Shown here: positions 33,660 to 45,143 of the stretch, piece by piece
Layout of the letters: every line of letters begins with the position of its first letter
Numbering within the stretch: the stretch's first letter is position 1
NCBI RefSeq assembly: GCF_963169125.1
Contig: NC_084799.1
Location: 65,518,643 to 65,582,642 of the forward strand
Length of the DNA stretch: 64,000 nucleotides
Reading direction: 5' to 3'
From: Humulus lupulus
Taxonomy: Eukaryota; Streptophyta; Magnoliopsida; Rosales; Cannabaceae
Notes under the pieces: model-generated
What the model was told of the DNA's origin: nothing
Database searches by the model: none
What the model saw: the letters and a program-made list of their open reading frames with translations, nothing else
Translations under genes and position numbers: made by a program

Positions 33660-33845
33660 TGTTAAACCAGAGGATAAGACTATCTTGCATTTCTGTTATG
33701 TTTATATTTTCTGGTCATTAGTTATTATCTGTATATGAGGCCACGTGTTGTGTGGTCCCTTTTCCTCTTTCATATATATTCTGTTGTATTGGACTTTTCT
33801 CAATTAAGAGAATACAACAGTAAATTCAATTTCCAGCTCTTTCAA
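33660..33845 (+). repeat. 3' LTR of host Ale-like Copia (right border uncertain)
   Basis: Starts TGTTAAACCAGAGG after a purine run (GCGAGGGA). It contains a TATATATT stretch and a TTTTCTCAATTAAGAGAATACAAC leader. Short LTRs are usual for Ale elements. The end cannot be fixed because the matching 5' LTR is outside the window. Confidence 0.6.
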
Positions 33846-34776
33846 CTAGACATCATCTCAAATTATATCCAATATTCCAATATATATTCAAATTACACAA
33901 AAATATACCTAAAATAAACTTAAATTAAACTAAAAAAAGACCAAATATTATTCCAAAAGTATATCCAATGTATAGCCAATATATAACTAAAATAAACAAA
34001 ACAAAAACAAAATATATCCAAAATAAACTACATAATAAACCTTGAGTATCACTGTAAGAGCACCAAATGCTACGAGCATCCCTGTAATTTCTCATATGCA
34101 TGCATCAATGACCACATTTTTGTAGTAGAGTTAGCAAATTCACATAATAAGCCATCTTCCAAAATGATCACACGTGGCCACCATAGAATTAGCAGTGGGC
34201 TTTTGGGGCCATAAACACTGGTGCTGGGCAATAGTTCATGATACAAGGTCAATAAAACCCATTGAGTTGTACCCATAACAATCAGAAATTGGGCCCTAAA
34301 GCCCAACAATGCAAGGAATGACTGCAGTCTTCCTCTCTTTTGATCATAGATTCTGACAGAGCACAATGTTTTGGAATGTTTTCCTTCTTCGTGGGGTAGT
34401 AAATTTAGTGCCCAACAATGAAACTGGGCACTAAATTTGATATAGATAACATTATGCACTCCATAAATTTGGTGTCATCTTTGGCATTGACAATAGCATT
34501 TATGAAATATAGATTTGTGATGTTATTATAAATCATCAAAGGATACGAGTGAGAAGTTTGATATTTACCCGAATTAGGTAATAAATTAACACTTCTCAAA
34601 AACTGTATCACAAAAGGGCATAGCGGGTGCTATTTAGCCACCACAGTCTTTAGCCAGAAACTCTCAGAATCAAAGAAGAAGCAGATTATTACAGTACATA
34701 TTATATAAATATATATAATTTTGATTATACAATTTTTTTGTTTGTCATTTTAAGTAATTGAGCCAATGAGAATTTA
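33846..34776. other. Intergenic, downstream of expansin
   Basis: AT-rich sequence with many ATATCCAA-like words to about 34020, then mixed sequence. Small open frames on the minus strand have no recognised motif. A perfect 14-base inverted repeat stands at 34401-34414 / 34425-34438. No gene can be supported; part is probably the expansin 3' untranslated region or an old transposon. Confidence 0.6.
34401..34438. repeat. Perfect hairpin, 14-base stem and 10-base loop
   Basis: AAATTTAGTGCCCA (34401-34414) and TGGGCACTAAATTT (34425-34438) pair completely around a 10-base loop. It lies about 340 bases past the expansin stop codon. Confidence 0.85.
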
Positions 34777-36021
34777 TTAAAACTGAGGGCCCTCGAATGT
34801 CTGACCAAACTGCCAACCAGAGTGCGCCACGTTATAGGCTGTGACGGTTCTTCCGTCACTGGTGGTGACTTGAAAGGAGAGATCCTGGCCATTGAGGTAG
34901 GAGTTGCTTTGCCAATTCTGGCCCCAGTTTCTGGACATGGCTTGCCACCCTGTTTTCGAGCCCTTGATTGAGACCGCATGAACGTCCCCTGCGCCGCCCA
35001 CGTTGGTGATCAAAACCAGGTTGAAGTAAGAGTGACCGTTGATTGTGAATCTTATTCCTCCTTTCTTCGCACAAGGCACCCTGCCAAGCCAAGCCAAGCC
35101 AAATGTGTTCATATTTTTTAAAATTTAAGAGTACTATATTTTGTATCTATATAAATATCACGTGACACGTACACTCATTATGAGACAAAAAGAAGTACAT
35201 TTTTACACAATAATTAATGGCTTTATATGTTCTCACACCTTGAAACAGTATTTACAAATTAGCTATAGTGTAAAACTTATAATTTCGTGTTCGGTCTTTT
35301 TGTGAAGAGAAAAGATCATCAATTTCATACTAATTAATTATAGCAATTAAACTAATTTTTTCCCCATTTAAAACTTCAAAAAAGAAAAACAAATAGAAAA
35401 AAAAAAGAAAAGAGAGAAGAGTTTGTGCTGTGTTACCTTCTGAATACAACTGGCACAATTCCAGCACGGTACTGAGCAATTTGAAGGAAAGCAGGCTCGG
35501 CCAAATCGAAGTGCTGGAGCGGAGGATTACACCAGCCACCGTTGTCGTTGGACAGAGCAAAGTTTGGGGGGCAGAAGTTGGTGGCGGTGACGGTGATGGT
35601 TCCGGCGAGGCACCACCTTGGGTCATTGTTACATTTCATTTCATAACAAGCTCCACAGCTAAATCCATTGTTGAACAGTGCCGTGCTTAGAGCTGCTGTT
35701 TTGGTCCCGTAGCCTTGGCTGTACAAGTTCCCGTACCCACATGCCCCTCCTGCATGCATTAATTATTACATACGTAAATTAATTAACACTGATTAGTTTT
35801 GATTAGTGTATTTAATCAAGTAGTGTTACAAATAAATTAATAAAAGAGATTAATTAGCTAATTATTAAGTACGTACCCATTGTGCCTGACGCATCCCCGC
35901 CGCCGTAGAAGGTGGCGTGACCGTTCTGCCAGCCGCCGTAGTCGGCGGCGGTGACTTGATTGTGTAGCATGATTAGTAGAAGAGTGGCCAAGGCCATGGA
36001 CAATGCTTGATTAACTGCCAT
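34777..36021 (-). CDS. Alpha-expansin, three exons, 253 residues
   Basis: Secreted wall-loosening protein: it loosens cellulose-hemicellulose contacts during acid growth without known hydrolysis. Exons are 36021-35877, 35749-35437 and 35080-34777 (145, 313 and 304 bases; 762 in total, stop TAA). Both introns are GT..AG. The N-terminus ([19 protein letters not shown]) is a signal peptide, cut probably near residue 26. Domain 1 (GH45-like) shows [20 protein letters not shown], eight or so conserved Cys ([25 protein letters not shown]) and the HFD motif (HFDLAEPAF). Domain 2 (carbohydrate-binding) shows [20 protein letters not shown], the conserved Trp residues ([14 protein letters not shown]) and [14 protein letters not shown] at the end. 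Length and intron positions fit EXPA genes; it most resembles the EXPA2/EXPA8 type. No break is visible. Start chosen because it gives the signal peptide, 76 bases below a TATA box. Confidence 0.96.
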
Positions 36022-36096
36022 TGGAGGGAGAGGGGAAAGTTTTCTTTATGGTTTTTATTTTGCTGTTTTTGGATATGTTAGACCAAAGGAAGCCTC

Positions 36097-36104
36097 TATT
36101 TATA
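36097..36104 (-). promoter_or_regulatory. TATA box of the expansin gene
   Basis: TATAAATA on the minus strand within CCTATAAATAGAGG, 76 bases before the ATG. A CTCTCTCTC stretch stands just upstream (36119-36129). Confidence 0.8.
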
Positions 36105-36129
36105 GGGGAAGATTTTAAAGAGAGAGAGA

Positions 36130-38562
36130 CCTACGTAGCCAGCTAAACCCAAATCCACAACTGATTGAGAAATAAATAAATAAATAAAAAATCAAGTGCG
36201 CTTCACATGCAGTGGGCCCCTACCCCTAATGTTACTATTAATTTCTTATCCATTTGGTATTATTTTTTTGTTATTAGTTCACTAATATGGTCCTCTATGT
36301 TGTCACTCGTTTTAGTCATTGTTATTAGCCTATGTTATAGGGAAAGAGGGGAATAATAATCATAATTTCTAATTGGGCCATACAAAAATTTGATAAAAAT
36401 GCATTTTTTTTCTTCTAATAAAATGGGGGTCTTATCGTTTTCAACCATGACTAATTAATATAATTGGCACATGGGAAGAAGTCTTTGTTTTCCTATTCAA
36501 AACATATATGGAAGTTTCTTAATTTAATCAATAAATTTCCTTTTTAGTTCTAGTTCAAATCAAAATTTTTGCCTAGCTATCAAGGGAGTCACATAACACT
36601 ACATTATTTGTTATTAGTGCCGTACTGGATAAGCATTATATGTAAGAGTAGTCTTTTTAATGCTTCATATATATATATATATATATATAAATAGCTAGTG
36701 GGAAATAGCAATCACGCATAATAAAATCTTGGGATGTTCAATTTGATTTAATGGCCTTTATGAGTGAAAATACCCCACAAATGGTCCTTAAGATATTCTA
36801 ATATCAATAATTATTATTGATTATTGATGTGTATAGATACATGTATAACTAAGCTATATTTAAGAAACTTATATATATGTGTGGATGTATGAATATTATT
36901 GTGTACATAATACAATAAAATATACATACACGTAGGCAAAGTTGTACATGTACATTATATTATGGGCCCATTTAGTTGAATTAATTAATTAATGAGTGAG
37001 AGTTGGAGGGGGGCTCTTACGTGGGCATGGGAGACATCAGAGATGTTATGTTCGACTATTGTTGGACGTTGGGATCACATGCATGGCCGACTCACATTGA
37101 ATAGTTGGAGTGTGACGTGGCAATTTGAACCTTCAAAGTCAGAGCAAATTAGATGACGTGGTGCTTTGTAACCTTTAATGTGAGTCATAGTTGGCCTCAA
37201 AGTTAAAAAGCACCGCATATTTATTTATTTGGCGGATTTAGTCGTACGTGTGGATTAAAAATCCACGTGTCACATGTTCACATGTCCATTAATCCTATTA
37301 CGTGACTAAACTACGCTATTATTAATTGTTGTGGTTTCTAGGGTTATCTGGTCAAGGGTATTATCTGTTCAAGGTATATAATTTCGATAAATAGACTATA
37401 TCATTATCTATCAGCTTAAAATATAATGAACAAAAAAATAAAGTAAAAATTACTATCCATTGTTATCAAATTATTATAGAATACAAATATATATTGTAAT
37501 ATACTTCGCAATAATATTGAATCAGTAGCAAATATCTACGTGTTATACCTTTTTTTTTTTCATTCTAATAATAATTGAAAATAAGTTACTCCACTTGATG
37601 TTTTTGATCAATTATAGGTTGTTTATGATTCGTGACATTCACAATAAGTCAAAAACTCAATTTTCCTTTTATATTGGTGGAAATATTAAAAGTACTAATT
37701 AAATTATTGTTAAGCAGCATATGCAATATAAGTTTAGATTATTTTTTCACAACAAACTTATTTTTAAAGAAAAATGTATCAGTGCTCGAATGAGATAATA
37801 TATTATTATGTGTATTTTGTTTTTTAGTAAGATTTTCGGAAAGTAATGATTAGCTAAATAATAAGTTGTATATACCACATAGTCCGTGCGCTAGCTAGGA
37901 ATAAATGAATTATATATTTCTCTGATCATTTTTAATGCCATATCAATTATAATATCTAGTTATAAAAATGGTGCAAATTCAATTATTATAATATTGTTAA
38001 AAAATCACTTGAACATATTTTGTATTCTAAGACAAATATTCTTAGTATATTTGACATTTTCATCGATATCACTCGTAAATTAAATAAATAATTATAGATA
38101 CACTTTTAATTTGCATAATCAAATTATAAGTCATGAATCTCAATTTTGAATATTTTTAAGTAGGGACCATATTACATTCTTATAGTATGATTGATATTAC
38201 TTATACATTATATGTGTAATTTGAGTGTGCAAATTAAAAGTGGATATGCTATTACTCAAATTAAATTTTGGACATATCTACATTTTCATATATACTTTTT
38301 AAAACTAAAGTGGGATTTATTATGTTCATAAATAAATTCCTAATTATGGTAATGGTAATTTGGTATAAGTGGCATATATGTGGCTATAAAGGCAGCTTGA
38401 TAAAAAGTAAGAAGAATGCAGTATACATTGTCAAATGAAATAAAGCCTACACATCGATCCTGAAAATTATAATTTAGAAGACTCACGAGACAGGACTATA
38501 TATAATTTGGGATAAGAAAATATTTAACCTACAACTTTGTTTTAGTTTTCATATGATGATGG
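36130..38562. other. Expansin upstream region, no other gene
   Basis: AT-rich unique-looking sequence. It holds an (AT)n run at about 36667-36689 and several ACGT elements between 37000 and 37310, including a G-box CACGTG at 37264-37269 about 1.24 kb upstream of the start codon. That G-box is embedded in a short inverted repeat (GTGGATT/AATCCAC). Such elements may respond to ABA or light in plants; their use here is untested. No coding region is seen. Confidence 0.6.
36667..36689. repeat. (AT)n microsatellite
   Basis: About 11 AT units in the expansin upstream region. Confidence 0.9.
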
Positions 38563-39051
38563 TGTTAGATTAAAAATTAATCTAGATACATAACAATCTT
38601 AATGCAGAATAAACAGATTGTTACATAAAATTGATAGGATCGAATATTGTACCTCTGACCATTGCTATTGATAATCTTGATCTATAAAATTTAGATCTAC
38701 AAAAGAAAAGAAGAGAAATTAGAACGAGTACATGGACTTCCAAGCTCTCACTAACTCTTTTAGAATGAGTTACTGAAAGACAGAAAAATTAGCAGTGAAC
38801 TTGGGGACCGGTACTCTATATTTATAGAGTGAGACATTTCATCAGAATCTCTGCTACATATTGAGATACTCTCTCAATCAGTTGGGATATACAAAATCGG
38901 GTAACAATAAAATTGGGTAACAAATAATGTTGACCATTAATTAAAATATTTGTCAATAAATAAAATATTGACTTTGGTATATTAAATGAATTTAAATCAA
39001 TTAGTTGTAACATAATTGATTTTATATACCATATAAATAAATATTCTAACA
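38563..39051 (-). repeat. 3' LTR of minus-strand Copia element
   Basis: 489 bases with TGTTAGA...TCTAACA ends. On the minus strand it begins TGTTAGAATATT at 39051 and is preceded by a polypurine-like AAGTGGAATAA. A CTCTATAAATATAGAG promoter lies near 38816-38831. The matching 5' LTR is right of the window, so the target duplication (GATGG on the left, 38558-38562) cannot be confirmed. Confidence 0.8.
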
Positions 39052-39406
39052 TTATTCCACTTGGTCAGCTTTTAAATTAAAGTATAACTTAAGCCCAACG
39101 ACTATCCCTGTTAGATAACAAATACATGAATCATGGCGATAGGTCCTCTATTTATGCTGAGTATTATCTTCCATGTATTACAATAAATTTATTACATAAC
39201 AACGTACTTTATGTGGCTATGTACTTAAATGAATAAACCCTATGTTTATTTTGCTCCTGTGAAGATAAAATTTTCTCAAATAAAATTAAGATGCGCATAA
39301 ATATGAGAAAACATCAAAATAAGAGTTTCATTGATAATAACTTCAGTTTGTACAATAAATTTACATAAGGGAACTAAGTCCTATGTTCAATACATGATCC
39401 TTGAAT

Positions 39407-39982
39407 TTATGAGGTGGCAAGCCTTTCGTCATAGGATTCAGTGCTAATGTGTTGAATGAGCACTTTGTTTTCTTTAACACGTTCTCTCATGACTAAGTAC
39501 TTTATGTCGATGTGCTTGCTTCGACTACCACTTTTATTGTCCTTAGCGATGAATACAACAACTGAATTGTCACAAAACATTCTCAATGGCCTAGATATGA
39601 AATCTACAACTCTAAGGCCTGAAATGAAACTCTTTAGCCATACACCATGTGATGTAGCCTCAAAACATGAAACGAACTCGGCTTCCATAGTAGAAGTAGC
39701 AGTCAAGGTCTGTCTGTTACTTCTCCATAACACAGCTCCACCAGCAAATATAAACACATAACCAGAGGTTGATTTATGTGAATCAGTACAACTAGCAAAG
39801 TCTGAATCTGAGTAGCCACCTACTTCCAGGTTGTCGGTCCGTCTGAACATGAGTTTGTAATCCTTAGTACCCTGAAGGTACCTCATAACTTTCTTTGCAT
39901 CTTTCCAGTGGTCTAACCCCGAGTTACTCTGAAATCTTCCTAGCATTCCGACAGCAAAGACAATGTCGGGTCTTGTGAACAC
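39407..39982 (-). pseudogene. Copia RNase H
   Basis: Open frame with TRPDIVFAVGMLGRF, the connection region VMRYLQGTKDY, RNase H GYSDSDFASC, MEAEFVSC, MFCDNSVVVF and KHIDIKYLVMRERV. The D, E, D and D positions of Copia RNase H are all visible. It is read on the minus strand and continues from the RT frame above 39983 after a stop. The final DxxTKPL motif is partly degraded (ATS-end). Confidence 0.85.
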
Positions 39983-41001
39983 CTAAGCATACATTAAGCT
40001 TCCAACAGCAAAAGCATATGAGATTTTCTTCATTTCTTCCTTTTCAAAATCATTATTTGGACACTGGCTCAAATTTAAGTTATCACCCTTAACAATAGGA
40101 GCAACACTTGGTGAACAATCTTTTATCTGAAATCTCTCTAAAACTTCGTTAATGTAGGCTTCTTGAGATAGACCTAAGATACCCTTGAATCTATCTCGAT
40201 GGATCTTAATGCCACTGACATAAGACGCATCACCCACATCCTTCATCTCAAAGTTCTTTGAGAGAAATTGCTTCACCTCATGTAGCATGCCCTTATCATT
40301 GGTTGCAAGAAAAATATCGTCCACATATAAAACAAGAAAACAAATCTTACTCCCACTAACCTCTGGTATACACATTGATCCATGCCATTCTCTTCAAATC
40401 CAAAAGAAGATATGACATCATGGAATTTTAAATACCAATGGCGAGACGCTTGTTTTAAACCATAAATGAACTTCTTAAGCTTGCACACCAAATGCTCACC
40501 ATTACTAAAGGAGAATCTTTCTGGTTGTTTTATGTATACCTCCTCCTCTAGGTTACCATTCAAGAAAGTAGTTTTCACATCCATCTGTTGCAGCTCTAAA
40601 TTGAAATGAGAAACTAATGCCAGGATACCTTTGAGAGAATCTTTCTTAGATATTGAAGAAAAGGTCTCCGTGTAGTCAATTCATTCTTTTTGAGTGAATC
40701 CCTTAGCAACGAGTCTCGCTTTGTGTCTCTTAATGTTTCCTAATGAGTCTTTCTTTGTTTTGAAGACCCATTTACACCCAATAGCCCTCGCCCCATTAGG
40801 CAACTCAACAAGATCCCAAACTTCATTGCTCTTCATAGAATTCATTTCTTCATTCATAGAATTGTACCACAATTCCGATTCTTTGTTATTCATAGCTTCT
40901 GAAAACGTTTCTAGATCATTTTCGACTCCAATATTGTAGTCAGATTCTTGCAAATACACAACGTAGTCACCATGTATGCCTTGATTAGTGGGTGTGATCA
41001 A
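39983..41001 (-). pseudogene. Copia RT, copy B
   Basis: Minus-strand frames carry VVYLQES, WYNSMNEEMNSM, LPNGARAIGCKWVFKTKK, ARLVAKGFTQKE (40690-40900), then MDVKTTFLNGNLEEEVYIKQPE (40520-40584), KKFIYGLKQASRHW, LYVDDIFLATND (YVDD active site, about 40310-40335), FEMKDVGDASYVSGI and SYAFAVGSLMYA. Frameshifts near 40370 and 40680. It duplicates the sequence at 41190-41995 plus 44164-44409 with modest divergence. The N-terminal end abuts an inverted linker piece at about 40990. Confidence 0.85.
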
Positions 41002-41183
41002 TCAAATGACTTATTAGGTTTTGAGAAAGATCCTTCAGAACCTCCACCTCAAGAGCAAGATTGATTGTGGTTGATAACACCCCTAGAGTCCAAATGGATG
41101 TTGAACCACCACAACCAATTGTTGAAGATCCACAAGTCAATGATGAAGTTCAAATGGATCAAGCTGATCAAGTCAATGATGAA
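40990..41183 (+). repeat. Inverted copy of the Copia linker between integrase and RT
   Basis: Plus-strand sequence (GATCAATCAAATGACTTA..., encoding MDVEPPQP, NDEVQMDQAD) is the reverse complement of the linker at about 44510-44690. It therefore points against the element around it. It joins RT copy B on the left to the end of RT copy A on the right. Confidence 0.85.
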
Positions 41184-41995
41184 CTAACCCTGGGTTACTT
41201 TGAAATCTTCCTAGCATTCCGACAGCAAAGGCAATGTCGGGTCTCGTGCACACCTGAACATATATTAGGCTTCCAACAGCAGAAACATATGAGATTTTCT
41301 TCATTTTCAAAATCATTCCTTGGACATTGGCTCAAATTTAATTTATCACACTTAACAATAAGAGCAACATTTAGTGAAAAATATTTCATCTGAAATCTCT
41401 CTAAAACTTTGTTAATGTAGGCTTCTTAATATAGACCTAAGATACCTTTGAATCTATCTCGATGGATCTTAATGCCAATGACATAAGACGCGTCACCCAC
41501 ATCCTTCATCTCAAAGTTCTTTGAGAGAAATTGCTTCACCTCATGTAGCATTCCCTTATCATTGGTTGCAAGAAGAATATCGTCCACATATAAAACAAGA
41601 AAACAAATCTTACTCCCACTAACCTTTTGGTATATACATTGATCCATGCCATTCTCTTCAAATCCAAAAGAAGAGATGACATCATGGAATTTTAAATACC
41701 ATTGGCGGGACGCTTGTTTTAAACCATATATGGACTTCTTAAGCTTGCACACCAAATTCTCACCATTACTAGAGGAGAATCCTTCTGGTTGTTTCATGTA
41801 TACCTCCATCTCTAGGTCACCATTCGGTAAAGCAGTTTTCACATCCATCTGTTGTAGCTCTAAATCGAAATGAGCAACTAATGCAAAGATAACTCTGAGA
41901 GAATCTTTCTTAGATATCGAAGAAAAGGTCTCCATGTAGTCAATTCCTTCTTTTTGAGTGAATCCCTTAGCAACGAGTCTCACTTTGTGTCTCTC
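41184..41995 (-). pseudogene. Copia RT, copy A (C-terminal part)
   Basis: Minus-strand frame with MRLVAKGFTQKEGIDYMETFSSIS, MDVKTALPNGDLEMEVYMKQPEGF, KKSIYGLKQASRQW, LYVDDILLATND and KDVGDASYVIGI, ending at a stop (41426). Decayed sequence to 41190 matches the start of RNase H (VFTRPDIAF region). The N-terminal half continues at 44164 beyond the solo LTR. A second RT of the same element. Confidence 0.85.
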
Positions 41996-44163
41996 TGTAA
42001 CACCCTAACTTATTTTAGTTAAAACCATATCTGAGGTGTTACGTTTTAAAAACTATATCATAATTACTTTCTGTGGAAGTCTAGATATTTTTTTTTAGAA
42101 AACTTATTTCACATTATTTACATTAAACATAAAGTGTGTCTCAAATATATTATACACAAGTATTAAATAACTCAATTTGTTTTTAAAACATAACTTCACA
42201 CTTTATTACAAATATCACATTGATAAACTGAAATAACCCACAAAAGGTCGATATGTTCATATGTACAAATCAGGGTCAGGACCATACTTCAGTTCTCCTT
42301 ATGTCATTCACTCATTTCTTTCTCTACCTGCAACACAAGACAACTGTGAGCCTAAAGCTCAGTAAGCAAAGCAATGCATGCAATGCTAATGATTACCCAA
42401 TGACAAAGGACATAGACAACTTCTTTTTAAATTTTGGGCCCCTTAATATTGTGCACACTGTTTGAATTGGTCAATGCCTGCAGAGCTTGTTACACATATA
42501 ATATAAAATCCCATGGGTTCTCCTCCGGCTAGCCATCACCACAGTAGGGCGCATTAAAAACCTTATTCCATCGTTGCCCCGTCGGGCTCAAGAGTTAAGG
42601 CGGCCACACACTGCGGTGTCAATACATATAACAATAACTCATATAGAGGAGAAATAAAAATGGAAATATGGAAAACAATATAATTGGTTCACTAAAACCT
42701 AGCCCAAATTATTGGGCTGCCACTATAAGCCTACTATAGGCCTCCGTTTACACTTATTAACACTTTCATTTGCCTTTTCAAAACAGTGGCACCGAACTTA
42801 AACTTCTTATTACAACTTGCTTTTATGTTGCATAAAACTTGCTAAGGCATCATATAATTAATCATCATAATATCATGCATGGTCTTATATCATACAATAA
42901 TTTACCATATCACTATTATGCCATGCATACCAACATAATTCATCACAAAGTTATCATATATCGATTTTGATAAAATTCTAATTTCCAAGATCATCACCCA
43001 AATTAAATGAGTCTCCACGTCTATTCAAATATTTATAAACATATCTACCCTCTTATAAACTCAATAAAATAACCAAAATTATCTTGTACTCCAAGAACCC
43101 CAAAAACCTCATAAAACACAAAATTTCACTTATCGAGCAACTTTTCGGCGAAAACAATCTCTTCAAGATTTTCTAAACCTAAAACCACTTGGAAACCACC
43201 AAGAAATATCTTAAAAAAGATAAAACACCATAGATAAGCTCTCAGAAAAATTCAAAAACATGGTTTAACTTCCAAGCACAAGAACTTACCATAAAAAGAC
43301 CAAAACTAAGCTTAATCTACTTCTTTGGCTTTGATTTCACTTGGATCTCCTTAGAATCTCTTCAAACCAGCCAATAAATGGTTTTTGGTTTTCTTTTCTC
43401 TCTATTTTTCAGAGTCTTGGTCATGCAAAGTGATAAGGTTGATGACAATCTTTTATTTTTAATGATTTGGCCTTATTGTATCAAAATTTGACACATTTCA
43501 CCTCATCATTTCACTTTTTGACTTATAAAAACCTTATCACTTCAATAATTTCGACTTAATCATATGCTAGGCCTATTATCCTTATGTGTGAAACACTCAC
43601 ACCAAACCTTAGGTCCATATGAGTTCATACCCAATAGTTATGCTTATCCGATTGAGCGTAGCGCACTTATGCTAAGCTCGTTTTGACTTTGCATCAATAC
43701 CACTGATTATGTATACCTCCCATCAAGACTTGATCTAATGATTCTAAAACCTTTTTTACTTCATCAATGAGACCTTAATCATACCTCAATTATATTTGGT
43801 AAATCTACTAATACTCAATTTTACACCGAAATACTAGTAATCGACATTGTACTATTTTTCACCGTTTAACATCTTTTGCCTTCTATATCTCACTCTTCTC
43901 ACTTGATTTCATGCCTTGTCCATAGTTTTCATACTTTCTTATATCTTGAGCACATCACACACCCATAAAAGACAACTCAAACGCCACAAGGTTAAAAAAT
44001 ATTAAACATACACATAGACATCATATACACAACTTTTATACTTATACATGGAAACACTTATAAGAATATGCATATTCTCAAATTATACATAATGTATGAT
44101 ATGTAATGCAATGCAATCATGTGATTGTTGGCTATATTATATTAAAATAATGTGGGTATTACA
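41996..44163. mobile_element. Solo LTR of Gypsy type in Copia RT
   Basis: 2168 bases, TGTAACACCC...GGGTATTACA, flanked by perfect CTCTC duplications (41991-41995 and 44164-44168). Layout resembles the LTR at 11433-13960: a TGTAACACCC end and a GCAACACAAGACAACTGTGAGCC block near 42332, which reads GGCTCAC...TTGCAG on the minus strand. That suggests minus-strand orientation. No coding region. Confidence 0.88.
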
Positions 44164-44440
44164 CTCTCAATGTTGCCTGATGAGTCTTTCTTTGTTTTGA
44201 AGACCCATTTACACCCAATAGCCCTTGCCCCATTAGGCAACTCAACAAGATCCCAGACTTTGTTGCTTTTCATAGAATTCATTTCTTCATTCATGGAATT
44301 GTACCACAGTTTTGATTCTTTGCTATTCATAGCTTGTGAAAATGTTTCTAGATCATTTTCGGCTCCATGTTGTAGTCATATTCTTGCAAATACACAACGT
44401 AGTCACTAGGTATCGTCAATTTTGTTGTCCTAATTGATCT
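44164..44440 (-). pseudogene. Copia RT, copy A (N-terminal part)
   Basis: Minus-strand WYNSMNEEMNSMKSN, VWDLVELPNGARAIGCKWVFKTKKDS, the usual start of Copia RT. It directly continues into 41995 when the CTCTC-flanked solo LTR is removed. Confidence 0.85.
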
Positions 44441-45143
44441 TCTTAAGGCTACACCAGTAGGCTCTTGGGGAGCGGGTGGTTCAGCTTGTTGTTCAACAAT
44501 TATAGGCAACTCCTAAACAACTTGATCCATTTGAATTTCATCATTGACTTGTGGATCTTCAACAATTGGTTGTGGTGGTTCAACATCCATTTGGACTCTA
44601 GGGGTGTTATCAACCACAATCAATCTTACTCTTGAGGTGGAGGGTTCTGAAGGATCTCTCTCAGAACCTAAGTCCTTTGATTGATCACTCCACCAATCAA
44701 TGCATTTTCAAGAAATTTTGCATTCCTTGATTCCACAATCCTAGTACTATGAGATGGACAATAAAACTTGTAACCTTTAGACCTTTCAGTGTATCCAATA
44801 AAGTATCCACTTATGGTCCTTGGGTCCAGTTTATTCTCTTGTGGATTGTATATCCTAACTTCAGATGGGCATCCCCAAATACGTACATGTTGCAAACTCA
44901 ATTTCCAACCTTTCCATAATTCAAAAGGAGTTTTTGAGACTGCCTTGGTTGGAACTTGGTATAATATGTACATGAATGTCTTTAGAGCTTCAGTCCACAA
45001 GGGTTTAGGAAGATTAGGGTTGCTGCTAAGCATACTTCGCATCATGTCCATCAATGTTCGGTTTCTCCTTTCTGCAACACCATTTTTCTCGGGTGTACCA
45101 GGCATGGTATATTGGGCAACAATTCCATTTTCTTGAAGAAACT
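44441..45143 (-). pseudogene. Copia linker and integrase C-terminal half
   Basis: From the right: FLQENGIVAQYTMPGTPEKNGVAERRNRT (third catalytic Glu at AERRN), DMMRSML, LPKPLWTEALKT, TPFELWKGWKLSL, VRIWGCPSEVRIYNP, SGYFIGYTERSKGYKFYCP, then the acidic linker (44441-44690). An open frame runs through the integrase part (45144 down to 44668). The N-terminal half of integrase lies at 63011-63673, across the inserted element; KF/LQENG is the joined point. Confidence 0.87.
45139..45143. repeat. Target-site duplication AAACT (left copy)
   Basis: AAACT at 45139-45143 equals AAACT at 63011-63015, flanking the 17.9-kb insertion. Confidence 0.92.

Noticed and set aside
34070..34459. 129-codon minus-strand frame downstream of expansin
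   Set aside because: No known motif, no start context, and it overlaps a perfect hairpin. It could be a chance frame or an old transposon remnant; not supported as a gene.
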